The notes: generated from the letters alone by a model not told the origin. A DNA stretch of 6,310 nucleotides from Oscillospiraceae bacterium (GCA_031262125.1 JAISII010000093.1:1-6310), one strand, 5' to 3'; positions 1 to 5,259 are shown, counted from the first letter of the stretch. Numbers and translations are program-made.

Positions 1-1440
1 GCTATTGCGGTGTGCGACGGCATTGCCATGGGGCATACGGGGATGAAATACTCGCTTATTACACGTGAGCTTATTGCGGACTCGACCGAAGCTATGGCAA
101 TGGCACACGGGTTCGATGCCTTGGTTATGGTACCCAATTGCGACAAAAACGTACCCGGGCTGCTAATGGCGGCTGCACGGCTTAATTTGCCGACAGTTTT
201 TGTCAGCGGCGGGCCAATGCTTGCCGGACATATGCACGGGCAAAAGGTCAGCTTTTCTTCAATTTCGGAAGCTGTAGGGCAGCTTAACGCAGGCAAAATT
301 ACGCAAGAGAAACTAACCGAATTTGAACACAAAACCTGCCCCACCTGCGGTTCTTGCTCGGGTATGTACACCGCAAACTCTATGAACTGCCTAACAGAAG
401 CTTTGGGTATGGGTTTGCAGGGCAACGGCACAATTCCGGCGGTATATTCGGCAAGAATTGAGCTTGCAAAACACGCAGGTATGGCAGTTATGCAAATGCT
501 GCAGCAAAACATTCGCCCCCGTGATATTATGACACCTGACGCCTTTAAAAACGCACTTACGGTAGATATGGCTTTGGGGTGCTCGACAAACAGTATGCTG
601 CATTTGCCCGCAATTGCAAACGAATGCGGGATTAAAATTGATTTGAACACCGCCGACGAAATCGGCAAAACAACGCCAAACCTTTGCCACCTTGCCCCCG
701 CCGGGCATACTTATATTGAAGAGCTTGACGAAGCGGGCGGCGTTTGTGCAGTTATGCACGAGCTTAGCAAAAACGGCTTGATTAACAAAAACTGCCTTAC
801 CGTAACAGGCAAAACGGTCGGCGAAAATATTCAGAATTGCGAAATTGCCGACTTTGAGGTAATTAGACCGATTGATAACCCATACAGCAAAACAGGCGGC
901 ATTGCAGTGCTAAAGGGCAACCTTGCACCGCAGGGCAGCGTTGTAAAAAGGTCTGCCGTGCTGCCCCAAATGCTTGTGCATGAGGGTCCTGCCAGAGTGT
1001 TCGACTGCGAAGAGGATGCACAGGCTGCTATAAACAGCGGCAAAATTTCGCCGGGCGACGTTGTGGTAATACGCTACGAAGGACCAAAGGGCGGACCGGG
1101 TATGCGAGAGATGCTTAACCCTACCTCGGCGATTATGGGTATGGGTTTGGGCGACAGCGTTGCACTTATTACCGACGGACGCTTTAGCGGTGCAACCCGT
1201 GGTGCATGTGTTGGGCATATTACGCCCGAAGCCGCCGCCGGAGGGGTTATAGGCATTGTAAAAGAAGGCGACATTATCAGCATAAACATCCCCGATAACA
1301 AAATCGAGCTTAAGCTTGCCGATGATGTTATTGCCGCACGTTTGCAAAACTTTAGCCCAAAACCCAAACAGCTGTCCGGCTGCCTAAAACGCTATGCGGC
1401 ACTTGTAACAGGCGGAGCAGAAGGTGCAATATTGAAGTAA
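1..1440 (+). CDS. ilvD: Dihydroxy-acid dehydratase IlvD, 5' end cut by the window
   Basis: IlvD removes water from 2,3-dihydroxy-isovalerate and 2,3-dihydroxy-3-methylvalerate, the third common step of valine, leucine and isoleucine synthesis, using an Fe-S cluster and Mg2+ in the cytoplasm. The reading frame is open from base 1 and ends with TAA, giving 479 visible residues. Alignment from memory with E. coli IlvD places the first residue near position 75, so the full protein would be about 555 residues, normal for the family. Visible motifs are VCDGIAMGH (residues 4-12), the CDKxxPG signature (C47-G53), CPTCGSCSGM (C113-M122), KGGPGM and the second signature TDGRFSGATRG starting at T391. 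C47 and C119 are expected cluster ligands, and the third ligand would lie upstream of the window. K49 is the metal-site lysine and S396 the expected catalytic serine. No frameshift or missing motif is seen. Upstream regulation is outside the window and no clear terminator follows the stop. Confidence 0.97.
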   Translation, partial: AIAVCDGIAMGHTGMKYSLITRELIADSTEAMAMAHGFDALVMVPNCDKNVPGLLMAAARLNLPTVFVSGGPMLAGHMHGQKVSFSSISEAVGQLNAGKITQEKLTEFEHKTCPTCGSCSGMYTANSMNCLTEALGMGLQGNGTIPAVYSARIELAKHAGMAVMQMLQQNIRPRDIMTPDAFKNALTVDMALGCSTNSMLHLPAIANECGIKIDLNTADEIGKTTPNLCHLAPAGHTYIEELDEAGGVCAVMHELSKNGLINKNCLTVTGKTVGENIQNCEIADFEVIRPIDNPYSKTGGIAVLKGNLAPQGSVVKRSAVLPQMLVHEGPARVFDCEEDAQAAINSGKISPGDVVVIRYEGPKGGPGMREMLNPTSAIMGMGLGDSVALITDGRFSGATRGACVGHITPEAAAGGVIGIVKEGDIISINIPDNKIELKLADDVIAARLQNFSPKPKQLSGCLKRYAALVTGGAEGAILK

Positions 1441-1463
1441 TTTTAGTGTTTTGAATTTTTTTG

Positions 1464-1492
1464 TTGCAATAATCTTTATAATAATGTATAAT
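1464..1492 (+). promoter_or_regulatory. Sigma-A type promoter for yajC
   Basis: TTGCAA (1464-1469) and TATAAT (1487-1492) are separated by 17 bp. A second TATAAT at 1477-1482 has no well-placed partner. Transcription would begin near 1499, leaving a leader of about 40 nt before yajC. A 9-bp inverted repeat, ATAATCTTT (1469-1477) and AAAGATTAT (1508-1516), flanks the -10 region. It may be chance in such AT-rich DNA. Confidence 0.72.
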
Positions 1493-1538
1493 AGTTTTAT
1501 ATGTGAAAAAGATTATAAACAAAAAGGAGCAATAAAAA

Positions 1539-1964
1539 ATGTTTAACTACTTTAACCCCATTGCATTAGCTGATGAAGTGCAGCAAGACGCCGGTTTGTT
1601 CGGCAACCCCATGACGATGATTTTGATTTACGGTGTGATAATTGTAGGGCTGTATTTTATTCTGATTCGCCCCAGCAGCAAAAAGAAAAAGGCCGAGCAG
1701 GAGATGAAAAGCAGCATCGTTATTGGCGATGATATTACAACTATCGGCGGGATTGTAGGCAGAGTTGTTGCAATTAAAGAAGAAACCGACGAGTTTGTGA
1801 TTGAAACAGGAGCGGACAAAACAAAAATGAAGTTAAAGCGTTGGGCAATCTCGACTATCGATACCGAAAAGCCCGCTGCCGAAAAAGCCGCAAACGAGAA
1901 AAAAGGCTTTTTTGCCCGGTTTGCTAAAAAAGACGCCCCTGCCGACGACAAAAAGGCAGAATAA
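1539..1964 (+). CDS. yajC: Preprotein translocase subunit YajC
   Basis: YajC is a small single-span membrane protein associated with the SecDF accessory complex of the Sec translocase. The ATG is preceded by AAGGAG (1524-1529) at a 9-nt spacing, which fixes the start. The 141-residue product has a short N-terminal tail, one transmembrane helix at about residues 25-43, and the family hallmark RP (44-45) followed by a lysine-rich stretch. The soluble YajC domain contains GDDITTIGGIVGRV (63-76) and extends to about residue 109. The C-terminus (about 110-141) is a low-complexity tail rich in Lys, Glu and Ala. In many Firmicutes yajC lies beside tgt or secDF. Here it has its own promoter downstream of ilvD, and no tgt or secDF is in the window. 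The family call is secure; the role of the charged tail is unknown. Confidence 0.94.
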   Translation: MFNYFNPIALADEVQQDAGLFGNPMTMILIYGVIIVGLYFILIRPSSKKKKAEQEMKSSIVIGDDITTIGGIVGRVVAIKEETDEFVIETGADKTKMKLKRWAISTIDTEKPAAEKAANEKKGFFARFAKKDAPADDKKAE

Positions 1965-2004
1965 CTCAAAACAAATTTTGCAAAGCTAAAATAGTATAAA
2001 TTTA

Positions 2005-2062
2005 ACCCCCTGTGAATATATCTTAATTATAACTTTAAGATAGCTACAGGGGGTATTTTTTT
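2005..2062 (+). promoter_or_regulatory. Terminator-like leader hairpin that contains the ribosome binding site of the next gene
   Basis: ACCCCCTGT (2005-2013) pairs perfectly with ACAGGGGGT (2046-2054). Inside it, TATCTTAA (2019-2026) pairs perfectly with TTAAGATA (2035-2042) around an 8-nt loop. The outer 3' arm is followed by TATTTTTTT, which runs directly into the ATG at 2063. The AGGGGG of that arm is also the only Shine-Dalgarno-like sequence at a usable distance from this ATG. The element therefore has the shape of an intrinsic terminator after yajC and would also hide the ribosome binding site of the downstream gene. Regulation is inferred; only the pairing and the layout are seen. Confidence 0.6.
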
Positions 2063-2458
2063 ATGACTGCCGATAAATCGACGATTATTAAAGGTGTGGT
2101 ATTTGGCACGGTGCTTGGTGCGTTGCTTATTGCATTGCTGCTTTGCCTTAGTGCAATTGCATTTTTAAGCACGGGAGCTTTGCCCGAAAATATTATTGCC
2201 TATATGATAGTTGCGTTTAATGCTGCCGGAGCATTTTTCGGCGGGTATGTAGCAACACGTGTAATAAAACAAAACGGTATGGTTTGGGGCTTGTGCGTCG
2301 GCGGGGTTTTGCTGGTTGTTTGCATTATTGGCGGCATTTTTGTTAGCGGTGCAAGTGTTAGCACTCTGATTTTATATAAGGCTGCCGCTTTTGTGCTTTT
2401 TGGTGTTATCGGCGGCGTTAAAGGCGTAAACCATAAGGACAAAATTAAGATTAAGTAA
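2063..2458 (+). CDS. TIGR04086/DUF3792-type small membrane protein (YrzE-like)
   Basis: The 131-residue product is almost entirely hydrophobic, with four predicted membrane segments at about residues 10-34, 43-63, 72-95 and 102-119. A short basic tail (KDKIKIK) ends the protein. The central stretch FFGGYVATRVIKQNGMVWG (residues 58-76) resembles the glycine-rich second helix and following loop of the TIGR04086/DUF3792 membrane proteins of Firmicutes. Position supports this: in Bacillus subtilis the related yrzE follows the yajC homologue yrbF. No biochemical function is known for the family. The ATG at 2063 is chosen because the first membrane helix begins soon after it and AGGGGG lies 9-10 nt upstream, although that sequence is inside a hairpin. 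Expression may come from readthrough of yajC, as no separate well-spaced promoter was found in the gap. Confidence 0.78.
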   Translation: MTADKSTIIKGVVFGTVLGALLIALLLCLSAIAFLSTGALPENIIAYMIVAFNAAGAFFGGYVATRVIKQNGMVWGLCVGGVLLVVCIIGGIFVSGASVSTLILYKAAAFVLFGVIGGVKGVNHKDKIKIK

Positions 2459-2490
2459 GTTTGAATAATTCAATCTTGAAAATCTATATA

Positions 2491-2524
2491 AAAACGCCCG
2501 ACAGAGAAATAACCGCTGTCGGGC
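2491..2524 (-). terminator. Intrinsic terminator of ilvE, possibly acting on both strands
   Basis: GCCCGACAG (2496-2504) pairs perfectly with CTGTCGGGC (2516-2524) around an 11-nt loop. Read on the minus strand, the stem is followed by GTTTTTATATAG, a usable U-tract, so it best serves ilvE. On the plus strand it is followed by AAAATATTTTG, a poorer tract. It may still stop transcripts coming from the DUF3792-type gene. Confidence 0.8.
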
Positions 2525-2569
2525 AAAATATTTTGTGTAATTTAAAGTATTTGTTTAAAAAGCTTAATC

Positions 2570-3637
2570 TTAAACTTCTACCGACCAGCCAAGTTTATCC
2601 TCAGCTTTGCCCCACTGTATTGCTGTAAGCTCGTCATAAAGCTTTTGCGAAAGCGAGCCGATTTCGTTATTGTTAATTGTAAAAACATCATCGCCGTATT
2701 TTAAAATGCCGATAGGCGAAATTACAGCGGCTGTGCCTGTGCCGAAGGCTTCGGTTAATTTGCCGTTCTTTGCTGCCTGTGCAACCTCGTCGATTGCAAG
2801 GCGGCGTTCGGTAACCTTATAACCCCAGCTGCGTAAAAGCTCAATTGTGCTCAAGCGGGTAATTCCGCCTAAAATTGAGCCCTGCAATGCCGGCGTTACA
2901 ACCTCATCGCCAAAAACAAAAAACACGTTCATTGTACCGACTTCTTCTACATATTTACGCTCTACACCGTCCAGCCACAGCACTTGGGTATAGCCCAATT
3001 TTTCGGAGTCTGCCTGTGCCTTGAGCGATGCAGCATAGTTTGCGGCAGCTTTTGTAAAGCCCAAACCGCCCGTAACTGCACGCACATAATTTTGCTCTAC
3101 ATAAATTTTAACCGGGTTAAGCCCCTCGGGGTAATATGCCCCGACGGGTGAGCAAATAATGCAGAAAATAAGGTGCTTTGCCGGATGAACCCCAACACAC
3201 GGGTCAACCGCAAAAATAAACGGACGAATATAAAGCGATGTCCCCTCGGAATGCGGAACCCAGTCCTGCTCGATATTTACGAGCTGTTTAATTGCCTCAA
3301 CGGCAAAATCTTCGTCAATTTTAGGTATGCAAAGCCGTTCGTTAGAAAGATTCAGCCTTTGCATATTTTTTTCGGGGCGGAACAGCAGCAGCTTGCCGTT
3401 TTCACCTCTGTAGGCTTTCATACCCTCAAAATCTGCCTGCCCATAGTGGAACACCATTGCCGACGGTTCGATGCTTATAGGTGCATACGGCACAATTCTG
3501 GGGTCGTGCCAGCCCTGCCCCTCGTCATAGTTCATTAAAAACATATGGTCGGTAAAAATTTTGCCAAAGCCCAAAGCCGATTCGTCGGTTGGTTTTTGCT
3601 TTGGATTTTTTGTTAATTCAACATTGATTTTCTGCAA
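2570..3637 (-). CDS. ilvE: Branched-chain amino acid aminotransferase (class IV, PLP), TTG start
   Basis: IlvE catalyses the last step of leucine, isoleucine and valine synthesis, reversibly moving the amino group between glutamate and the branched-chain 2-oxo acids. From the TTG the product is 355 residues and aligns through its whole length, by recall, with B. subtilis IlvE-type enzymes of about 360 residues. Visible blocks include FTDHMFLMNY (28-37), FRPEKNMQRLNLSNERLCIP (86-105), TSLYIRPF (133-140) and SPVGAYY (163-169). The PLP lysine is expected at K196 in GFTKAAANYAASLKAQ, and EEVGTMNVFF (231-240) and EAFGTGTAAVISPIG (296-310) also match. The start is a TTG because AAGGAG (minus strand, 3651-3646) lies 8 nt upstream and homology begins at INVELTK. 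A longer ATG-start reading to 3718 would run through the promoter and add a 27-residue lysine-rich leader unlike the family. It has a single-gene layout with its own promoter and terminator. Confidence 0.96.
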   Translation of the reverse strand: MQKINVELTKNPKQKPTDESALGFGKIFTDHMFLMNYDEGQGWHDPRIVPYAPISIEPSAMVFHYGQADFEGMKAYRGENGKLLLFRPEKNMQRLNLSNERLCIPKIDEDFAVEAIKQLVNIEQDWVPHSEGTSLYIRPFIFAVDPCVGVHPAKHLIFCIICSPVGAYYPEGLNPVKIYVEQNYVRAVTGGLGFTKAAANYAASLKAQADSEKLGYTQVLWLDGVERKYVEEVGTMNVFFVFGDEVVTPALQGSILGGITRLSTIELLRSWGYKVTERRLAIDEVAQAAKNGKLTEAFGTGTAAVISPIGILKYGDDVFTINNNEIGSLSQKLYDELTAIQWGKAEDKLGWSVEV

Positions 3638-3689
3638 GTTAAAAACTCCTTTTTGCTTATCTTTTTTTGCAATTTTCATTGATTTATCT

Positions 3690-3718
3690 ATTTTAGCACA
3701 TTTTTTTGCGTTTTTCAA
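3690..3718 (-). promoter_or_regulatory. Promoter of ilvE with extended -10
   Basis: On the minus strand TTGAAA (3718-3713) and TAAAAT (3695-3690) are spaced by 17 bp, with TGC just before the -10 as an extended element. Transcription would begin near 3683, leaving about 45 nt of leader before the TTG start. The -35 box overlaps the ATG that would begin a longer ilvE reading, which argues against that start. Confidence 0.75.
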
Positions 3719-3745
3719 ATTTTTTTCCGGTTTTTTTGCAAATTA

Positions 3746-3763
3746 GTTAATTTTAAAATTAAC
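3746..3763. promoter_or_regulatory. 18-bp perfect palindrome upstream of the ilvE promoter
   Basis: GTTAATTTTAAAATTAAC is identical to its reverse complement and ends 27 bp upstream of the ilvE -35 box. It could be a dimeric regulator site or an UP-like element. It resembles an AT-rich CodY-type site but lacks that consensus's central three bases, so no regulator is named. Confidence 0.4.
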
Positions 3764-3767
3764 AGCA

Positions 3768-3801
3768 AGAAAACACAGCACATTTTTGCACTGTGTTTTC
3801 T
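3768..3801 (-). terminator. Intergenic hairpin, probable terminator of the SHOCT gene
   Basis: AGAAAACACAG (3768-3778) pairs perfectly over 11 bp with CTGTGTTTTCT (3791-3801) around a 12-nt loop. It lies between the SHOCT gene stop and the ilvE promoter, where a terminator is expected. On either strand the following bases are only moderately T-rich, although the 3' arm itself carries a TTTT run. Termination is plausible but not certain. Confidence 0.5.
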
Positions 3802-3872
3802 CTGTATGTAAACATCTCAAATAACTGCAAAAATAATTTTGTGCTTTTTAACAAGCCGAATTTTCGGTTTGG

Positions 3873-4100
3873 CTAAAGCAGCTTTTTCTTTGCATTTTCA
3901 AACTCTTCTTGGCTTATTAAGCCTTTTTGCAACAACCAAGAATATTCTATAAGTTCAAACGCCGAATCTTTTTGCTTTGTTTTTCTTTTTTGTTTGCGGT
4001 TTTCAAACAATCTGTATATAGCAAAAGCAAAATTGTAAACTGCCGCCGCAACCAAAATTATATTTAAAACTTTTCGCAGTTTTTCAAAAGTTGTTTTCAT
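3873..4100 (-). CDS. Small membrane-anchored SHOCT-domain protein
   Basis: The 75-residue product has one hydrophobic segment at about residues 10-31 and a very basic linker (RKQKRKTKQK, 35-44). Its C-terminal SHOCT-like helix pair is at 47-75, recognised from FELIEYSWLLQKGLISQEEFENAKKKL with the GLIS-EEFE core. SHOCT domains are short C-terminal modules thought to mediate oligomerisation or tethering, and no enzyme activity is expected. The predicted topology places the SHOCT part in the cytoplasm by the positive-inside rule. GGGGGAG lies 4 nt upstream of the ATG. A strong promoter precedes it, divergent from the neighbouring Cro/CI-type regulator, so that regulator may control it. The specific function is unknown. 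Confidence 0.8.
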   Translation of the reverse strand: MKTTFEKLRKVLNIILVAAAVYNFAFAIYRLFENRKQKRKTKQKDSAFELIEYSWLLQKGLISQEEFENAKKKLL

Positions 4101-4131
4101 AATACTCCCCCAAATTTAATAATCTTTGCTA

Positions 4132-4160
4132 ATTATAATATATTTGGCAACAATAGTCAA
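4132..4160 (-). promoter_or_regulatory. Promoter of the SHOCT gene
   Basis: On the minus strand TTGACT (4160-4155) and TATAAT (4137-4132) are separated by 17 bp, close to the sigma-A consensus. Transcription would start near 4125, about 25 nt before the ATG, leaving just room for the ribosome binding site. Confidence 0.8.
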
Positions 4161-4168
4161 GTGTGTAG

Positions 4169-4192
4169 AACATATACTTTATAAAACATATA
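4169..4192. repeat. Direct repeat AACATATA in the divergent promoter region
   Basis: AACATATA occurs at 4169-4176 and 4185-4192, a period of 16 bp, between the divergent promoters of the SHOCT and Cro/CI-type genes. The position suits a regulator site, but the repeat is short and AT-rich and may be chance. Confidence 0.3.
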
Positions 4193-4234
4193 TTGCGTGC
4201 GACAGTTATTTTGAGCTAAAATATAGTATATAAT
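4193..4234 (+). promoter_or_regulatory. Probable promoter region of the Cro/CI-type gene
   Basis: Two overlapping readings are possible. TTGCGT (4193-4198) with TAAAAT (4217-4222) has an 18-bp spacer. A consensus TATAAT at 4229-4234 has only the weak TTATTT at 4206-4211 as a 17-bp partner. The second would give a leader of barely 10 nt before the ATG at 4252, so the first is slightly preferred. Confidence 0.45.
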
Positions 4235-4251
4235 AACTTTAGGTGATTAAA

Positions 4252-4452
4252 ATGATTAAACTTAACATACAAAACCTTCTTAACGAACGTCAAAAAACAC
4301 GCTATTGGCTAATGAAACAATTAGATTGCAACTACCAAACTATACTTCGGCTTTGCGGCGAGGAATCCTCTGCTATATATTTAGACACAATAGAAAAGCT
4401 GTGCAAAGTGTTTGATTGCACACCAAATGATTTATTTGTAATTGAAGATTGA
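4252..4452 (+). CDS. Small Cro/CI-family (HTH_26-like) DNA-binding regulator
   Basis: The 66-residue protein is nearly all helix-turn-helix domain. The DNA-binding pair is at about residues 16-36 (TRYWLMKQLDC, then NYQTILRLCGEE). It is followed by the family-typical LDTIEKLCKVFDCTPNDLF (44-62), which matches the compact Cro/CI type often called HTH_26. No effector or oligomerisation domain follows, so it should act as a small dimeric repressor or activator. The start is taken at the ATG at 4252 because AGGTGA sits just upstream at a good distance. A GTG at 4243 in the same frame would add three residues but has no ribosome binding site. It is divergent from the SHOCT gene and separated from the toxin-antitoxin operon by a hairpin terminator. 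It could regulate itself and the SHOCT gene; this is inference from position. Confidence 0.85.
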   Translation: MIKLNIQNLLNERQKTRYWLMKQLDCNYQTILRLCGEESSAIYLDTIEKLCKVFDCTPNDLFVIED

Positions 4453-4453
4453 G

Positions 4454-4489
4454 AAAACCTCCCCTGCTTATAAAGCAACGGGAGGTTTT
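4454..4489 (+). terminator. Intrinsic terminator after the regulator gene, copy 1 of a repeated hairpin
   Basis: AAAACCTCCC (4454-4463) pairs with GGGAGGTTTT (4480-4489), and TGCTT (4465-4469) pairs with AAGCA (4473-4477) inside it. The stem has a small internal loop and its arms are flanked by A and T runs. It begins one base after the stop codon of the regulator gene. A nearly identical sequence follows the toxin gene at 5211. Confidence 0.85.
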
Positions 4490-4517
4490 GGGTTTCAAAA
4501 AAAATAATACGGTTTTT

Positions 4518-4541
4518 TGTGCATTGTATTGACAATGCACA
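4518..4541. promoter_or_regulatory. Inverted-repeat operator of the toxin-antitoxin operon
   Basis: TGTGCATTGT (4518-4527) and ACAATGCACA (4532-4541) form a perfect 10-bp inverted repeat with a 4-bp centre. It covers the whole -35 box at 4529-4534, so a bound protein would block RNA polymerase. RelB/DinJ-type antitoxins with ribbon-helix-helix folds bind such palindromes and repress their own operon, usually more strongly in complex with the toxin. The regulatory role is inferred; the symmetry is seen. Confidence 0.75.
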
Positions 4542-4557
4542 TTTTTTCGGCTATAAT
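4529..4557 (+). promoter_or_regulatory. Consensus promoter of the toxin-antitoxin operon
   Basis: TTGACA (4529-4534) and TATAAT (4552-4557) are exact sigma-A consensus boxes with the optimal 17-bp spacing. Transcription should begin near 4564. A promoter this strong would need repression, which fits the inverted repeat over its -35 box. Confidence 0.9.
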
Positions 4558-4579
4558 ACATATTAAAGGAGATGTTTTT

Positions 4580-4888
4580 ATGGAAAATACTACTGTTAAT
4601 TTAAGTATTAGAGTTGACAAAAAACTAAAACAACAAGCAGAGGCTTTGTTTGCACAACTGGGAATGAATTTGACAACTGCGTTGAATGTGTTTATGCGTC
4701 AATCGGTGCGAGAGGAGCAAATACCATTTAAAATTACGGCAGCATCCGAAAAGCCAATTTGCATGCGTGCATTAACCGAAAGCGAAATGGATGAGCAAAT
4801 CAGATTAGGGTTGGAAGATTTGGAGAAAAACGGTGGGATTCCTTTTAGCGAAGTTTATTCAAGCCTTGCCAAAGAGTGCGGATTATGA
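4580..4888 (+). CDS. RelB/DinJ-family antitoxin
   Basis: The 102-residue protein should neutralise the toxin encoded next to it and repress the operon. The N-terminal half matches the RelB/DinJ family. A DNA-binding beta strand (TTVNLSIRVD, residues 4-13) is followed by a first helix (KKLKQQAEALFAQLG) and a second helix (LTTALNVFMRQSVREEQ), ending in the family-typical IPF (48-50). The C-terminal half (about 55-102) is acidic and probably wraps the toxin. The ATG at 4580 is chosen because AAGGAG (4566-4571) lies 8 nt upstream. An earlier ATG-like start at 4517 would lie upstream of the promoter -10 and add 21 unrelated residues. The stop codon overlaps the toxin start as ATGA, implying translational coupling. 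The family is clear, but the gene name of a characterised homologue cannot be assigned. Confidence 0.92.
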   Translation: MENTTVNLSIRVDKKLKQQAEALFAQLGMNLTTALNVFMRQSVREEQIPFKITAASEKPICMRALTESEMDEQIRLGLEDLEKNGGIPFSEVYSSLAKECGL

Positions 4889-5208
4889 TTTCTTATAAAG
4901 TTGTTGTAGATAGATTTGCAAAAGACAGTTTGAGTAATATTCATAATTATATTGCTACTGTTCTTTTGGAACCGATGACTGCTAAAAACCAAATTAAGCG
5001 GCTTTTAAACGCAATAGAATCATTAGATAGCCTTCCAAAGCGGCATCCGCTCTATTATAAAGAACCATGGCTGTCAAAAGGTTTGCGTAGATTGCTTGTG
5101 GACAAGTATGTTATCGTTTACAAAGTTGATGACGAGAATAAAACGGTTGCTGTAGTCGCAGTAATGAATACAAAAAGAGATACCGAATATTTGCTTGAAA
5201 GATTATAA
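4885..5208 (+). CDS. RelE/ParE-superfamily toxin
   Basis: The 107-residue product has the RelE/ParE plan. A first strand (YKVVVDRFAKDSL) is followed by two helices (about 14-50, including SNIHNYIATVLLEPMTAKN and IKRLLNAIESLDSLP). The four-stranded sheet contains KGLRRLLVDKYVIVYKVD (65-82) and TVAVVAVMNTKRDT (87-100). Members either cleave mRNA at the ribosome (RelE branch) or poison DNA gyrase (ParE branch), and the visible residues do not decide between them. The YafQ-type C-terminal catalytic histidine is not seen. Conserved Arg and Lys residues in the GLRR-DKY segment are present, so the gene appears intact. The ATG at 4885 overlaps the antitoxin stop by four bases and has AAAGAG about 8 nt upstream. 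An in-frame GTG at 4876 is less likely. A terminator starts two bases after the stop. Confidence 0.9.
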   Translation: MISYKVVVDRFAKDSLSNIHNYIATVLLEPMTAKNQIKRLLNAIESLDSLPKRHPLYYKEPWLSKGLRRLLVDKYVIVYKVDDENKTVAVVAVMNTKRDTEYLLERL

Positions 5209-5210
5209 TT

Positions 5211-5245
5211 AAACCTCCCCTGCTTTTAAAGCAACGGGAGGTTTT
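5211..5245 (+). terminator. Intrinsic terminator of the toxin-antitoxin operon, copy 2 of the repeated hairpin
   Basis: AAACCTCCC (5211-5219) pairs with GGGAGGTTT, ending at 5244, and TGCTT pairs with AAGCA inside. The 3' side continues TTTTAGATTTTT, a good U-tract on the plus strand. The GyrI-like gene ends at 5260 on the other strand, so the hairpin may stop transcripts from both sides, with a weaker T-run on the minus strand. Confidence 0.87.
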
Positions 5246-5259
5246 AGATTTTTCTAAAC

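Larger units (their letters stand above)
4455..5251. repeat. Toxin-antitoxin unit bracketed by 41-bp direct repeats
   Basis: Positions 4455-4495 and 5211-5251 match at 38 of 41 bases in the same orientation. The differences are one base in the hairpin loop and two just after the stem. Each copy is a terminator hairpin that starts within a few bases of a stop codon. Together they bound a 756-bp unit containing the complete operator, promoter, antitoxin and toxin. This could reflect gain of the module by recombination at a common terminator, or a duplicated terminator. The sequence alone does not show which. Confidence 0.7.

Noticed and set aside
391..1367. Several minus-strand open frames of 70-145 codons inside ilvD
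   Set aside because: They overlap a strongly conserved enzyme gene, have no recognisable domains and look like reverse-frame shadows.
3638..3718. N-terminal leader of ilvE starting at ATG 3718
   Set aside because: It overlaps the predicted promoter, lacks homology and has no ribosome binding site as good as that before the TTG at 3637.
3746..3763. CodY box upstream of ilvE
   Set aside because: The palindrome lacks the central three bases of the CodY consensus AATTTTCWGAAAATT, so only a generic palindrome is reported.
3854..3874. Hairpin AGCCGAA-TTTTCGG-TTTGGCT at the end of the SHOCT gene
   Set aside because: Only 4-5 bp stems form, in competing pairings, and no T-run follows. The hairpin at 3768-3801 is a better terminator.
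4517..4579. 21-residue N-terminal extension of the antitoxin
   Set aside because: It lies across the operator and promoter, so it would not be in the transcript. The start at 4580 has a clear AAGGAG.
4455..5251. Possible integron cassette with the two hairpins as attC sites
   Set aside because: The hairpins lack the RYYYAAC and GTTRRRY core boxes in the required places and no integrase gene is visible. They read better as ordinary intrinsic terminators.
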